Shown: one piece after another, positions 1-11,825 of the stretch
Position numbering within the stretch: position 1 is the first letter of the stretch
Layout of the letters: each line of letters opens with the position of its first letter
Origin: Plectrocnemia conspersa
Lineage: Eukaryota; Arthropoda; Insecta; Trichoptera; Polycentropodidae
NCBI GenBank assembly: GCA_009617715.1
Contig: VTFK01000008.1
Coordinates: 1,302,001-1,366,000 of the forward strand
Reading direction: 5' to 3'
Length of the DNA: 64,000 bases
Program-made: the position numbers and the translations under genes
The notes under the pieces: model-generated
Told to the model about the DNA's origin: nothing
Databases searched by the model: none
What the model saw: the letters and a program-made list of their open reading frames with translations, nothing else

Positions 1-1404
1 CGTCAGAAATAGGTACAAAAGTGAGATATTTGGTTGCCTAACTGTTGCTTCTGCAAAAGTTTCACGGTTTATTCGACCGTAAAATGACTCAAAAATGTGC
101 AAAAGCTGTAAAAATGAGAACAAAAAGTTGTAAAAATCGCCAAGAATTCGTAGACAATAAAAAAATAAGGAATTTTTGCGATCCAATAGGCGAATATGAA
201 GCTTTTAATATGCTTTTTAAGCTCATCAAAGTCGCAAAAGATTTTAATTAGCTACTATTATATTCTTTAATCTGTGGTTACCATACAGTTGCTCTCGTCG
301 CTGCTTTTCAGCGTTGATCTACTATATTTTCTTAGCTGTAAATTTATTAAATAATTGTAATTCAACAAACTACACTATGTAGTTATTTTAATTTACACTA
401 AATTTTAAAATGCTTGTAGTTAATTTGAATTACTATAAATTTTAAATTTATTTATGAAAGATAATTGCTGGTAAAGTATCATTGTTGTATGATATTTAAA
501 TGATTATCAACTTATGTTTTAATTGTAACGTGTTAATAATATGTGGGGTGGGGGGTAGCAACTTAGTTGGTGCTGGGGCGTGAGTCCGAAACGCTGTCCA
601 AAAGGAAGGGCTGAATTTAATCTTAAAGAATGGAATGATGTTTCTCTTCCAATTAGGCGTTTTATATATTTGATCTTGAGCAGCTTTGCCTCACCAATTA
701 AATATCATATATATTTCGACTAATTGAACTGATGGAGCAAATTTCCTTCACTCCTTAGGGGTAGATAGCCATAATGGCTCAGTGGCCATAAATAATTGTA
801 TTAAAAATATAAAGTGACTTTGTGTTGACAATTTGTTCACGAATGACGATTTGTTTTATCCACAATAATAATGTAGCAACCCAAACATTATCAAAAATGC
901 TTTGAACAAAATTAAATTTTACTTTTTTTATAAGCTAATACAATTTAGGCGAAGGGAGGATTTAAGATATGTTTTTATTTATATAATGCACACAAGCTAA
1001 TAAAAGCTTCATTATTATTTATTAACGATTTTGATAACAAAAGGGTGGACAAAAAACTCTGTGATATACACAGAATATACTGAAGTAATCGTAAAAAATA
1101 TATAGAAATATAATTTGTTTATAATATGATACTATACTATACATTTTTTACTGAACTTAGATTACGCTAAATTTTCCATAAAAAAGTATTTAAAGAATGG
1201 CTCTACATTAACAATGAATAAAAAAAGAAAGTTTTACATATGGTTATTCATTTTTAAATTAGAAGTTCAAACATAAATATTGCAAGTAATCGTTCGACTT
1301 TTGCATTCAGCTACATACATATACATACATAATTATACACATATGAGGTATATAATCAGTTTCTTTACATTATATGAAGAAATGTAGAGCATCTACAATA
1401 TAAG
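1..1404. other. AT-rich DNA without recognisable gene
   Basis: Open frames are short and AT-driven. A G-rich tract at about 542-556 and a CATA/TACA microsatellite near 1311-1335 are the only notable features. I see no splice-supported exon. Confidence 0.6.
1311..1335. repeat. CATA/TACA microsatellite
   Basis: Short imperfect run of CATA and TACA units. Similar short runs occur near 15290-15320 and 62880-62910. Confidence 0.6.
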
Positions 1405-1412
1405 ACTAAAAG

Positions 1413-1534
1413 CACGGCCGGCTGGGGATTTTGCGGGGCCTCGGGAAAATATATGCGGGGCCCGTTTCGTTATGATATAATATGTATGAAGAGACGCAAT
1501 CTTGCGCGAAATCTCAATATCTGAGCCGGTCCTG
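1413..1534. mobile_element. hAT-type MITE with 8-bp duplication
   Basis: A 122-bp GC-richer insert with imperfect terminal inverted repeats: CACGGCCGGCTGG on the left and, reading the right end reversed, CAGGACCGGCTCAG. It is flanked by near-identical 8-bp sequences, ACTAAAAG (1405-1412) and ACTGAAAG (1535-1542). A terminal CA-G-CCGGC and an 8-bp target duplication are hallmarks of the hAT superfamily. The element is too short to code for transposase, so it is non-autonomous. The single mismatch in the duplication suggests some age. Confidence 0.7.
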
Positions 1535-1542
1535 ACTGAAAG

Positions 1543-4500
1543 ACTAACTTTTTATTTTTTAAATAATGGTAAGTTTTACGTTACTTGAAAGACTAATAAC
1601 ATACTTGCAGACTTGGTATAATAAAATTTATGTTAAAAATAGATACAAGTATTATAAAATAATTTAAGAACATTAATATTAAAAATAAACACAAGAATAT
1701 AGACATACATATGCTTGGTATAAAGGTCGATTGTTTTTGTCAAAATAAATTTGGTTGTTTTAATGTCTGTTTCAGATCAAGGTTGTCGGGGGCTTAAACA
1801 ATGTTATCATCCAAAATTAAAATTCACAATCAAATCATTTCACGAATTTTTTATCAAAATAATCAAAACGGTATGTTTTTAATCACTAATATAAATATTT
1901 TTTCTTTAGCACAAACCAGTAGAAAATGCATTTTTGTGTTTATTTAAACGTCATATAGGTATTTATATATTTTGGGCACACTGTGGCAATATATTTTATC
2001 ATATATTATACCGTTTAATACGTCATTAATTTTACTTTCTGGCTATAAATATCATTTCTAGATTCTTTATTAACATATCTTTTTATTAACATCGAATTTA
2101 TACTGACCACTTTTACTAAATATTAACATGCAAATTAATCTTAAGTCAATTTATTCACATTCCTTAAGATCTAACGTAAAAAACTTTTACTTATTTAATA
2201 ATATTATGTATACTTAAATTGACATAATCTAAACAAACACGTTTGAATATATTTAAAAGCTGACTTTGAAGATTCGGACATTTTTCCTTTTCCAGCGTAA
2301 ACTGTTTTAAATTGCAGCACAGGTACACTCAACTGTGAGAGTAACATTAATAATTAAAAGTCGCTTTGGTACGCAAACAACAGTGTTGAAGTGAAGTGTA
2401 AAATGGAGTCCACGGGATCATTATGCTGATGCTGTTATATCAAAACTCGGTAATCGTTCCAGAAAAACATCTTTCGAAACAAACAAGGCATGTGGGAAAG
2501 GAATGATGATCTCACGCCACATAAAATTGGATGTGTGAATCAAAACACTTTTTATGAAGCGGCAGTGAATTCGATACGGCTGCGTGTTCTATGAACTGCC
2601 TATTTTTTTTAGAATAGTGTAGAAACGTTGTCTAAAAGGTTATGTTTAAGGTATATTCGGAAAATTGAGATTCAAGGCGGAAGCGTTTTTCAAATTACTT
2701 GGTTTGTCACAATGCCCTTGTTCTAGAACTAAGCAAAAGCATTATGCTATTGTATGTTTAAAAAAGTTGGTAGATCTATTTTAAAGAAATATTGAAAAAA
2801 AATGGCTAATGACTGATAAAACAATTACCGTAAGATTAGATTATCGGAAAACTCCGCGCGTGTTGTGTACCATAAAAGCAGGCGTATATTTTGGTAGTGT
2901 AAAATTCAGGAGTTCTAAGGTTGATAAAAATCTCTAAATGCTCTTTGGGCAAAAGCTTGGTTGTTAAAGTGGTCGGAATGTCAAAATAAATGAGAATAAA
3001 CAAAAAATAAATAAACGGAATAAACAAAAATGCGCGTTCGAGAAATGGATACTGTATGTAGCAAAGAACAAAATAATAGTAATTATATTCAGTTCGTGCG
3101 GCACCCATTTATCTAATTTTCCTAACTGTTTTGAGTGAATTAGAGCTGCTAAACTACTAACGCTTATATTTTGTGCAATCTCTGGAATTGGTGTATGTGG
3201 TTCTGATTTAATTTCAGCTGGTTATTATCAACTAATAAATTACGATTACAACCTTTTTCATCTCCAATGTCCTCGTCAGTTTTTTTTTAAATCACCATTG
3301 AATCATATATTCTTCGTAGGTTTCAATAATTCAGTAATCATCAAATTGACAATGGTTAGGTTAAAAAATAAACATTAGAAATCTGCAGAACACCCAAAAT
3401 TGCACAATAGCCACTCAAAAAAAAATATTTTTTGCCACATAATAAATCAGCAACCTTTATAGGCTTCGACACAAACGACTTGAAGCAATACTGTTTAAAT
3501 CACAATAAAAAACATTATTGTACGTATTATTTGTAAATATCGGACAGTTAATTAGACAAAAAGCCATCTTTAACTAGATTGAATGCTTTTTAAAGATGTA
3601 ATTTGATATGTGACATATTGCCACATTACAAATAATCGCTAACAAAAATACAACCAACGACACCTACTCTCAGACATAAATCACCCGTCAAGCACTTACA
3701 TTTTTCTCTACACATTTTGGTAAACCATAGATTTTGCACAATAAATATCGGACTATTTGACGTCTAATCCCGACGTCCAATCCCAAAATTAAGCCTTTCA
3801 AAATTTACAATATTTATTATTTAAGTTATATTATATTTACATAAGCAATTGTTAATTAAGGAAGTTATAATATTAATAATGTAATATACTGATCCTCTAA
3901 GAGGCGTAGTTTGCGTGGATGCAGCTCTAGGGGCTATCTCTGGGGGCGCTGATGGGTGTTTTATGTGTGGGCTTGACCGGTTGAAGAGCACAGTACTGGT
4001 GTTTAAACATTTGCGAGGTGGCAACCTTTAATGAGAGTCAAGGATTAAATATCACGGCGACATATCTGAAAGCGTAGGTCCTCTCTATGGTGTGCGGTTA
4101 TGTTTTTTCAACAACGACTAGAACTGCGACTATCTGAATCCGTTATCCCTGAGACTTAATAAACAAAAAGGATTTCTTAGAGCAAAAACTTCAAGTCATT
4201 GAAACTTTCATCGACGAGTCACCCCTTATCTAGTTACTAGAAGCGGTTTTGCGTAGGACTTGCTACAACAGGACCCATATCAAAAGCAATGTTTGTGCTG
4301 CTTTAACAACCGGTTTAGACTCATTTAAGACATTGTTCATATTTGCTTAATTGATATCTTCAAATCTTATTTGAAGAACAATTAATAATAAAAACAAATT
4401 CGATGTTATCAAAATACAGCGCGAAAAATGAAATATTACCATTATTAAGATAAATTAACATTTTCATTTAAAAAATGAAAGTTAAAAATTCAGCTGATAG

Positions 4501-5100
4501 TTGTGTATTATAAATTTTATTTGATTATTAAAATCAAATTAAACAAACAACTTTGGATATAATGATAATGTAAAGTTTTTACCGTAAATTTTATTTAAGA
4601 ATTCAGAGCAAATTTGCAAAAAAATGTTAAAAAGTCGCTCAACTTAGCGAAAGTGAATCGACGTGAATCAATTTACGTGACTGAAAATATAACAGTCAAG
4701 ATTCAAGATTTCTAAAATATAAAATATTATATTGGCCATAAATAATGTATTAAAAAAATGATATTAAAAAAACACGAAACGATATATATTATAATAGCAT
4801 AGTATCATGAAATTTTTTTTTTGCATAATTTACCATTATTAAAAATCAATATAAGTGCAACACATATTTTCAGTGCTTTTAAAAGAAATTAACAACAACT
4901 GTGTAATCGATTAATTATGAAATATTAAATAGAATGCAGAAAGTTACAGCAATCGATTTGCCATAGTTTAACTAAATATAACGAACTAGTTCGAACGAAA
5001 TGTTTAAATATAGCAATAATTGTTTTAACGCCCAATCAACTTCATACACAAGCAAATTGAATTATAAACATAATCACTAACGATTAAAAAATAATAAAAG
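1543..5100. other. AT-rich intergenic DNA, no gene recognised
   Basis: No exon or RNA gene is supported. Short segments of slightly higher GC at about 2400-2600 and 3895-4270 have no sustained reading frame with recognisable similarity. Confidence 0.5.
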
Positions 5101-5640
5101 AATCTCGGTCGCTCGTCTGCGAGTTTTATTACCGAAAATTGCTCAGAAAAAGCGGAGTCTGTTTACAGAGAAATTACAGATGATTGCCACCATCGAACAG
5201 GTGTAATTTTCCGAATTCGCGGTCGCGATTCTCAACTTTCGACGATTTCCTAATATCTTTGGTGCCATTGTCATTTTTTTAAAACGCTGTATTAAAGAAA
5301 AGCTTTCTAGTAGAAGTAAGCTAAGAAGTCCGGGTACGAGTAATTGCAATCGTCGGACGAATGGTAGATAGGTGGCTTAATGATGGTAGTTGAGTCGGAA
5401 AAACTCTCGGTCGGAAGGTCGTCTTCTGAAGCTGACCGTTGGAAAGTGAAGAAAGTCGGTGGTGCTATTGAGAAGACACGCGACAAATGTTCTTTGAATC
5501 ATATTAGTATTAATTATAATAAGTTGTTTATATTGACAGGCATTAATCGGTTAACGATCACAGTCAGTACTTTTCCGTTTATTGTTAACAATAATGAAAG
5601 AATGGAATTGATTCCGTATTCCATTGAAAGACAATAGCTC
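5100..5640. other. GC-elevated unassigned segment
   Basis: Base composition rises well above the surroundings. A plus-strand frame starts at ATG 5380 and is open to 5637 (85 codons), and a minus-strand frame is open over 5143-5349. Neither resembles a family I know. It could be a promoter or 5' exon, or the remains of a mobile element. No splice model is convincing. Confidence 0.25.
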
Positions 5641-6328
5641 ATTCAATAAAATTATAATTCAAACCAAATGTATTAAAATTTATATTTTATTTTAATATAG
5701 TAAAAGTCTGAACACAATTACATTTTATTTATAACTTGACTCATCAACTTGTCTAATCCTCTCTAATATTTCATCAATCGCATAAATTTAGCTTTGCTTA
5801 TATAATTTAAGTTTCTCTTGTATATGTATATCTACATATATCTTTCGAGTTATAAGATAGGTGTGACTCAATCAGCCAATAAAACGCTCAGTGAATCTGT
5901 TCAGTGGTATACATGTTTATTATACAATAAATGTATATATGAAAAAATAGTCGTGAAATAGAGTCCTTAAATGACTAATCTTTCGGCGTCGTTTAAATGA
6001 GTTTGGACTGTCGATTGGTGAACGATTTTGATAAATTAACCATGTAGTTAATCCCTGCCTCCTGTCATCCAGTTCGTATGTATTTACATAAGGTTGCAAT
6101 TTGTAAACGATCTAGTGACTTCACAGTATTTTTATGCAAATAAAGGTCTTTGCAATTACAATTCTAAAGAATATCTTAACCACGAGTTAATTAATAAATT
6201 TTACCACAATGATTGTATGTTAGTTTTATGTACTTAAAATGGTGACCAACAATGAAGACGCGTGATTTATGTATATTTATTACCGCAGAAGATTTTAGTG
6301 AACCGTCCAATCACAGAATCAGTCGTAG

Positions 6329-6766
6329 TTAATTTGCGATGGCTTTGTTCAGGTGAACGTTAAAGTTGCAGCCAAATGTAAGGGGTCGTAAAAGTAGGTT
6401 GGTGGTTTCTACTTTTCTCTCGCGAGAAAATGTCGAATTGTATGCGTCGACATCAGGAATAGACAGTGTACGGGTCTTAAGTAACTCAATCTCAAAGTCA
6501 GGATAGTCCATTAGCGTCTAGATATCAACACGTCCTTAGCTTGAATGTAGTGATACCCGAAGTATCAAAGAGTGGCGTTGGTTAGCTGTCAATATATGCA
6601 GTGATTCAATTGGTATAGACCAAAGCAGCTGACTGAGGTCGGTTAAAAATGAGACTAATTTCTCGCCGACCGACTGAGTTTTTGACCTTCGCATAAATGC
6701 AGATACAATGGTAGATGTGTAAAAACAATTTGTAAACTGATCTAAACCCTCGTACATTTTTCGCAA
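6329..6766 (-). other. unassigned open segment, two minus-strand frames
   Basis: Two successive minus-strand frames (6766-6536 and 6511-6329) lie in a stretch with higher GC and more balanced codon use than the neighbourhood, separated by stops near 6520-6535. The translation is not low-complexity, unlike most AT-rich chance frames. I do not recognise it. A decayed coding sequence is possible, but no splice sites were found to link the two frames. Confidence 0.25.
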
Positions 6767-6779
6767 TTTTGTTTTCTAA

Positions 6780-8140
6780 GCAGGTGTAAGATTTACATTT
6801 CGAATTTTATGTCAAATAATTTAGATCCTAAGTATTATAGTAAAATAATATGATGTTATTTGAAGGTATCGTGTGTTGAAACAATATTTTTGGTTCAAAA
6901 ATATGTTTTTATTTTTATTTTTCAAAATTACATAAATTATTTGAGATTATGTGATGCTTGCCTCTCATAATAATATATTGTAGTTTTTAATATATGTTCT
7001 TTATAATTAGGGAAATTGTATTAATGCATTTATATAGCAAAAAAATATATTTCTAGTATTGAAATAAACTACAGTTTTATTTTCAGTAAATAAATAATCA
7101 TTAAATTATATTTCTATTTGTTTTTGAACATTTCCATCAATAAGCTCATTATGATTTTTGATTGAAACACGAATAAATGTCCAATTGTCTAAATATCTGT
7201 TAGTTAACATATTTTGACATAAATCTGTAAAATAATAAATATAATTTTTACTAATATGCATTATTTTGGTAGTATAATAAGTCCATGTTACTTTATATTG
7301 ATTTAGAATGCAAATGTTATTTAAAGCCATCGTGTTCTTCAATTAAAATACACATGTCCATATATGAAACATCAAAATATAATAATAATATAAAAAAATA
7401 TGCGAGAAAGGTGTATTAAGATTAGTTTTTTTTAATTGGAGAGTAATAAAATAATTTTATAACCCGTTCATGCGAGATAAGAAAAAACATTTAACATTTA
7501 TCAATTAACTTTCTCATATCATATGTAACATAACTTGATCTTCAAAAAATGTAATATGGAGTTATAAAATGTTTAATGATGATTTCATCATACTACTTTT
7601 TTTTTGTATAAATTTATTTCTTAACACAATTTTTTTTGTTGTCTGAATATTTTTATCAGTAATATTTAAGTAACAATTAGAAAAAGTCCTCTTGTTTGAC
7701 TATTAGAAATAACCCATTGATATGGTAATCGTACTATAACAAGCTATTTAATAAATAAAAAAAATATTAAAAGCAGTTACAAATTATTAATGAATTATTA
7801 CATTAATCAAAGGCAATAACCATAACATAATGTTACATAATATCTTATATGAGATTTATCTATTTAGCGAACTACTTTCACACTTTCTACCTTTGTCGGA
7901 TTGCAATGTATTTTTTTTTTCTCATTTCATTGATCATTTTTGCTTTTACGAGATATCGATCTAAGCAAATATCAATTCCAAAGCAACTTTCGCTTTCCAT
8001 TTAGAGAATAATAAAACGAAGGGATGAAATGCAAAACACATGAACTTTTACTTATAACATAAAATAAATAATTTTATTTTTGCAATATGATTCAATAAAA
8101 TTATTATAAAGAGCTTTGATTATATCTATAACACTTACAA
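6780..8140. other. AT-rich DNA, nothing recognised
   Basis: Very AT-rich with only short chance frames. No gene, RNA or repeat is supported. Confidence 0.5.
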
Positions 8141-8147
8141 TGAAATT

Positions 8148-8228
8148 TCTGCAATGCAGTTTGGTCCACATCGATATAACGGAATGCAATGGATGCAGGA
8201 CATTCACCTTGAGATCTTGAATATATAG
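8148..8228 (+). repeat. dispersed repeat, copy 1
   Basis: About 80 bp sharing the core GATATAACGGAATGCAATGG and then GGACATTCACCTTGAGAT with a second copy at 24698-24778. Both copies read in the same orientation. Class is unknown; it is probably a fragment of a larger interspersed repeat. Confidence 0.6.
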
Positions 8229-8562
8229 CTATATATAGCAAGCGGTGATACACAGATTCGCCTGGGGTCAATTAGTACGCATATTATTCGTTTAAATACA
8301 TTAGTTGTATATTAATAACTAAATTTGTTTGTGACTCTAACGTTTGCATAACTATAACACTGAGCAATTTAAGGCGTTTATATATTTATGATTCATCCCA
8401 TCGCCTTTTCTGATCATTTTTGTATTGCACCTAACATTTTAATTAATAATAATTAAATTGTAGATATATCATTTTAACTTATATTTTTACATGCACTAGC
8501 TTTCGTACATATAATACAAGTATTTTATATTCACAAAAAACATTTTATTTAATTAAAACTTA

Positions 8563-8775
8563 CATTATAATATATATTTAAAGGAAGTACTAATTGAACA
8601 CTAAAAATACTAGTGAATTACTAATGATTTACGTCACTGGGAACACTGATTTTGAGGCAATCTAATCGGGGCGCAGACCCTCATTATAATATATATATTT
8701 AAAGGAAGTAATTGAATTGAACAAAAAATACTAGTGAATTACTAATGATTTACGTCACTGGGGAACATTGATTTT
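8563..8775 (+). repeat. tandem duplication, two copies about 119 bp apart
   Basis: Copies at about 8563-8657 and 8682-8775 share CATTATAATATATA, TTTAAAGGAAGTA, ACTAGTGAATTACTAATGAT and TTACGTCACTGGGAAC with few differences. The unit holds a CRE-like TTACGTCA. No gene is associated with it. Confidence 0.75.
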
Positions 8776-8814
8776 CCAGAATATCTAAACCCATCTAGGA
8801 TTTAGATATTCTGG
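8776..8814. repeat. perfect 14-bp inverted repeat (hairpin)
   Basis: CCAGAATATCTAAA at 8776-8789 is the exact reverse complement of 8801-8814, with an 11-nt loop. It follows directly on the tandem duplication and precedes a mariner-like coding remnant, so it may be part of one composite element. Confidence 0.7.
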
Positions 8815-8880
8815 AGGACGAATTGACGCAGACTTTTGGCTGACCTTCTATGGGGAATCTTACTCCGTGGATTCAGCTAT

Positions 8881-9064
8881 AATTGTCAGTCTCTGTATTA
8901 TTGTCAGTAACTGTTCTTCACACGATGGTTACCGAAAGATTAGGCTACCAAAAAATACGCGTCTTTAGTGCTGAAAAACAGCTGGCGCGAGATTTATATG
9001 ATATTCCAATCAAAAATTCGTTCTTATTTTCACAAAATATGGCATCTGTGTTTAAAAATAAATA
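8881..9064 (+). pseudogene. mariner-like transposase helix-turn-helix remnant
   Basis: An open frame without a convincing ATG contains LHTMVTERLGYQK at about 8909-8953. This resembles the second helix-turn-helix block of mariner/SETMAR-type transposases, where a seven-residue pattern of the type L-H-x-(I/M)-V-T-E is followed by L-G-Y-x-K. Neither the catalytic domain nor the rest of the N-terminal domain follows in frame, so this would be a short decayed fragment. The assignment rests on one motif and is moderate at best. Confidence 0.4.
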
Positions 9065-9170
9065 AAGTAGTATTTCTGACGTATTACTAGTTATTTCCAG
9101 TATTAAATACTTTGAAAATATATATCGTTTACAAATATCTAAGTAAGTAATATATTATAGATGTTTTTAA

Positions 9171-9401
9171 CCCTTTAAACGCCAGCGACTTTTTAGTGAG
9201 TCATCTGTTATTTATTTTCACAGGTCAGTATCTCATTCTAAAAATAAATATAAAATATTTGGTTTACTGATGAAGCTAGTACAATAATCTTGAAAAATTA
9301 AAAAAATAATTTGTAAATAATTTATTAACTTGTTATAAAAAATAATTTGTAAAAAAATAATCAACAAATGACGCACCGGTGAGTCACTGGCGTTTAAGTG
9401 G
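9171..9401. mobile_element. piggyBac-type MITE with TTAA duplications
   Basis: A 231-bp insert bounded by TTAA at 9167-9170 and 9402-9405. The left end reads CCCTTTAAACGCCAGCGAC. The right end, reversed, reads CCACTTAAACGCCAGTGAC, giving 16 of 19 identities. A CCC/CC start, inverted repeats and TTAA target sites are diagnostic of piggyBac-superfamily elements. The interior is AT-rich and non-coding, so it is non-autonomous. Confidence 0.85.
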
Positions 9402-9409
9402 TTAAAGAA

Positions 9410-10704
9410 AAGCTCTTCAAGCAAGGAGCATGTTATAATTTAGTTGTTCTTGTTTATCTCTCAAACCGTATTAACGCATAATTATTTGTTTACGTTACGG
9501 TAATAAATCGTTAATTAACAATCGATCTACTACTGCCACCAATAATCATGTGTTGTGTACAAACATAAATATTGGAGCTCTTCTCCACTTTTCAATCGCA
9601 TGAAAAATTGTTGAAAAAGTTTAGAATCACGCAGTTGCGCTGGACCGTTGACACGCGTGCTGCTGAATGTTATTGGCCTTAACTTTCACGGTCGTTAAGA
9701 ACTAGATGATTTTCACGGTCTAATGGGTTCGTTCAATGTTAAGTCTTATTATGAAGACGACCATCGGAGCCAATCGAATGTGGCATATGCCATTGATAAT
9801 GGTCAAAACGACTTTATGACAATACATTACATTACATACACTACGTGAAAGCGTATATGCAATAGAAACAGTTTATTGTTAGGTTAAAGAACCAATAAAA
9901 AATAATGCTTGGCAAATTTTAGTTATTAGAATAACTTTACTTAACGTGAAAATATGTGCTTTACTACAAATGAAACAAGTTAACGCCTGATATGTTATGG
10001 AATATGTACAACAATATTTTTTTATTATAGTATACATTTAATTACTATATTGGTGAGTTTTTTCTTTCAAATCTGAGGTGGTCTAATGTCTAAAACTCGA
10101 CCCAAAGTAGCTAAAAACATACCCCGCGGGCTACGTTATAGTGTTTCAATTAGTCACGTAATGAATTTTTGAATATATATTTGATTGCTATTAATATAAT
10201 ATTATATGTTTGCTTTTTTAGGTTAATTATGACTTTTATTTACTATCCTTCTTATGTCAATAAGCTTCGTAATTGCTTACTTTAATTGTTAAAGAGTTTT
10301 ATTATTTTTCCCTTATTGCAACCACTAACCATTAATTTTTTTCTAAGCTATATTCTATATTAATGACACAATTAATACATGAAAACAACTACAAAACATC
10401 TAAGATGTATTATATTTAATAAAATATTATATAAAAATATAGTAGTAAATAATAATTTACAGAACTATACTGTAACATAAATAAATGTGATAAATTATAT
10501 TGATTTTAATCTAACCTATTCCAAAAACGGCTTACGGTAAAATACTAAACAATAAATTTATCCCAATGCTTCAAAACCATTTTCTGCAGAAGTATTGGCT
10601 GTCTTAAAAAGGCGCATTTTTCGTAATTTGCATTTCAGCAGTGTTACGCAAGCAATACATATACGATTTAAGAGTATTATTTGTGCCGAAAAAGTAATTC
10701 TAGC
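9410..10704. other. AT-rich DNA, nothing recognised
   Basis: No gene or RNA feature is supported. A region of slightly higher GC at about 9560-9790 has no sustained frame. Confidence 0.5.
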
Positions 10705-10712
10705 GTCATATC

Positions 10713-11817
10713 TAGAGTCTCCAATTACTCGAACCATCAACTACTCGAGTATCGAATATTAAAATTTTAAAATACTCGAGTACTCGAGTACTTTCGAGTA
10801 TTTACCAAATGTACCAAAATAGCTATTATTCAAATTCGTGCACATATAAATAAATAAATAAAATACTTAGTATGTTAATTTTTACAATTATTTTAACTTC
10901 ACGAACATACTTTTTAAAAACAATAATGCAAAAAGTGTCTAGAATTTAATATTACTGCTAACCTTTGGTTTTATTATTCCCGTTATAAAAAAAACCTTTT
11001 TGTTGATGTTGGTCTTATTGTCATTAACGCGTTGGATAAGGATTCGAATTTATATCTGTTCGCTTTTTATAGATATAAAATTTTTTGAACTCTCTTTTTA
11101 TGTTCTCTTCTTTCATTCCCTTCTCTGCTTTTCTCTTATTTCCTTCGACTATTGACAAAATAGCATTTTGTAATTCTTCTTGAATAGATTTTTTTCTGAA
11201 CAATATACAATATTCTACTCCTTCTGATTAATGCGAAGAATTTAAATCTATATCCTTCGAAGATGTATTTGGGTGAATCCCTTTCACTCTAGAGCTAAAC
11301 GGTTCACAAAGAACTGACTTTACTTTAAATGCCTTTAAAACACACAATTGTTTTGATTTATATTTTAAGCTGAGGGATCAGTATAAACAATTTACAACAC
11401 TTTACGCTACAACTCCATAGTCATAAAACCTAAAATTTTTTTTGTTGATATTTCATATTGTTCATTGCCATAAATTAGATAAGTCGGGACTGTCGAACAG
11501 AAAACACAAAAGAAATTTCTCTGTCGTACCCACTAACATAGCCGACGACCGGAACTATGCAACTATGGAACTATGAAAAAATTATACCTGATAGTAACCG
11601 CTCTAACTCGGGACTTCGGGCATAAACGCCAAATAAAAGCAAAACGTTAACCTTTACCGGACCGAGTTAAAGTTATTTTTGTTTATGAAAGATTTCAAAT
11701 TTTTTTAATTTCGAGTATTAATCGAGTAATTTTCAAAATACTCGATTATCAAGTACTTGAAAAATAGACAAAAATACTCGAGTATCGAGTACTCGATTAC
11801 TCGAATTGGAGACTCTA
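10713..11817. mobile_element. hAT-type non-autonomous element, 1105 bp
   Basis: Terminal inverted repeats TAGAGTCTCCAATTACTCGA (left) and TAGAGTCTCCAATTCGAGTA (right, reversed) are flanked by a perfect 8-bp duplication, GTCATATC at 10705-10712 and 11818-11825. The T-A-G-A-G terminus and the 8-bp target duplication place it in the hAT superfamily. The ends carry clustered ACTCGAGT motifs, as expected of subterminal transposase-binding repeats. The interior has no transposase frame. The exact duplication suggests a fairly recent insertion. Confidence 0.88.
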
Positions 11818-11825
11818 GTCATATC

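Noticed and set aside
542..580. G-quadruplex candidate
   Set aside because: Only three G-runs of adequate length lie within reasonable distance.
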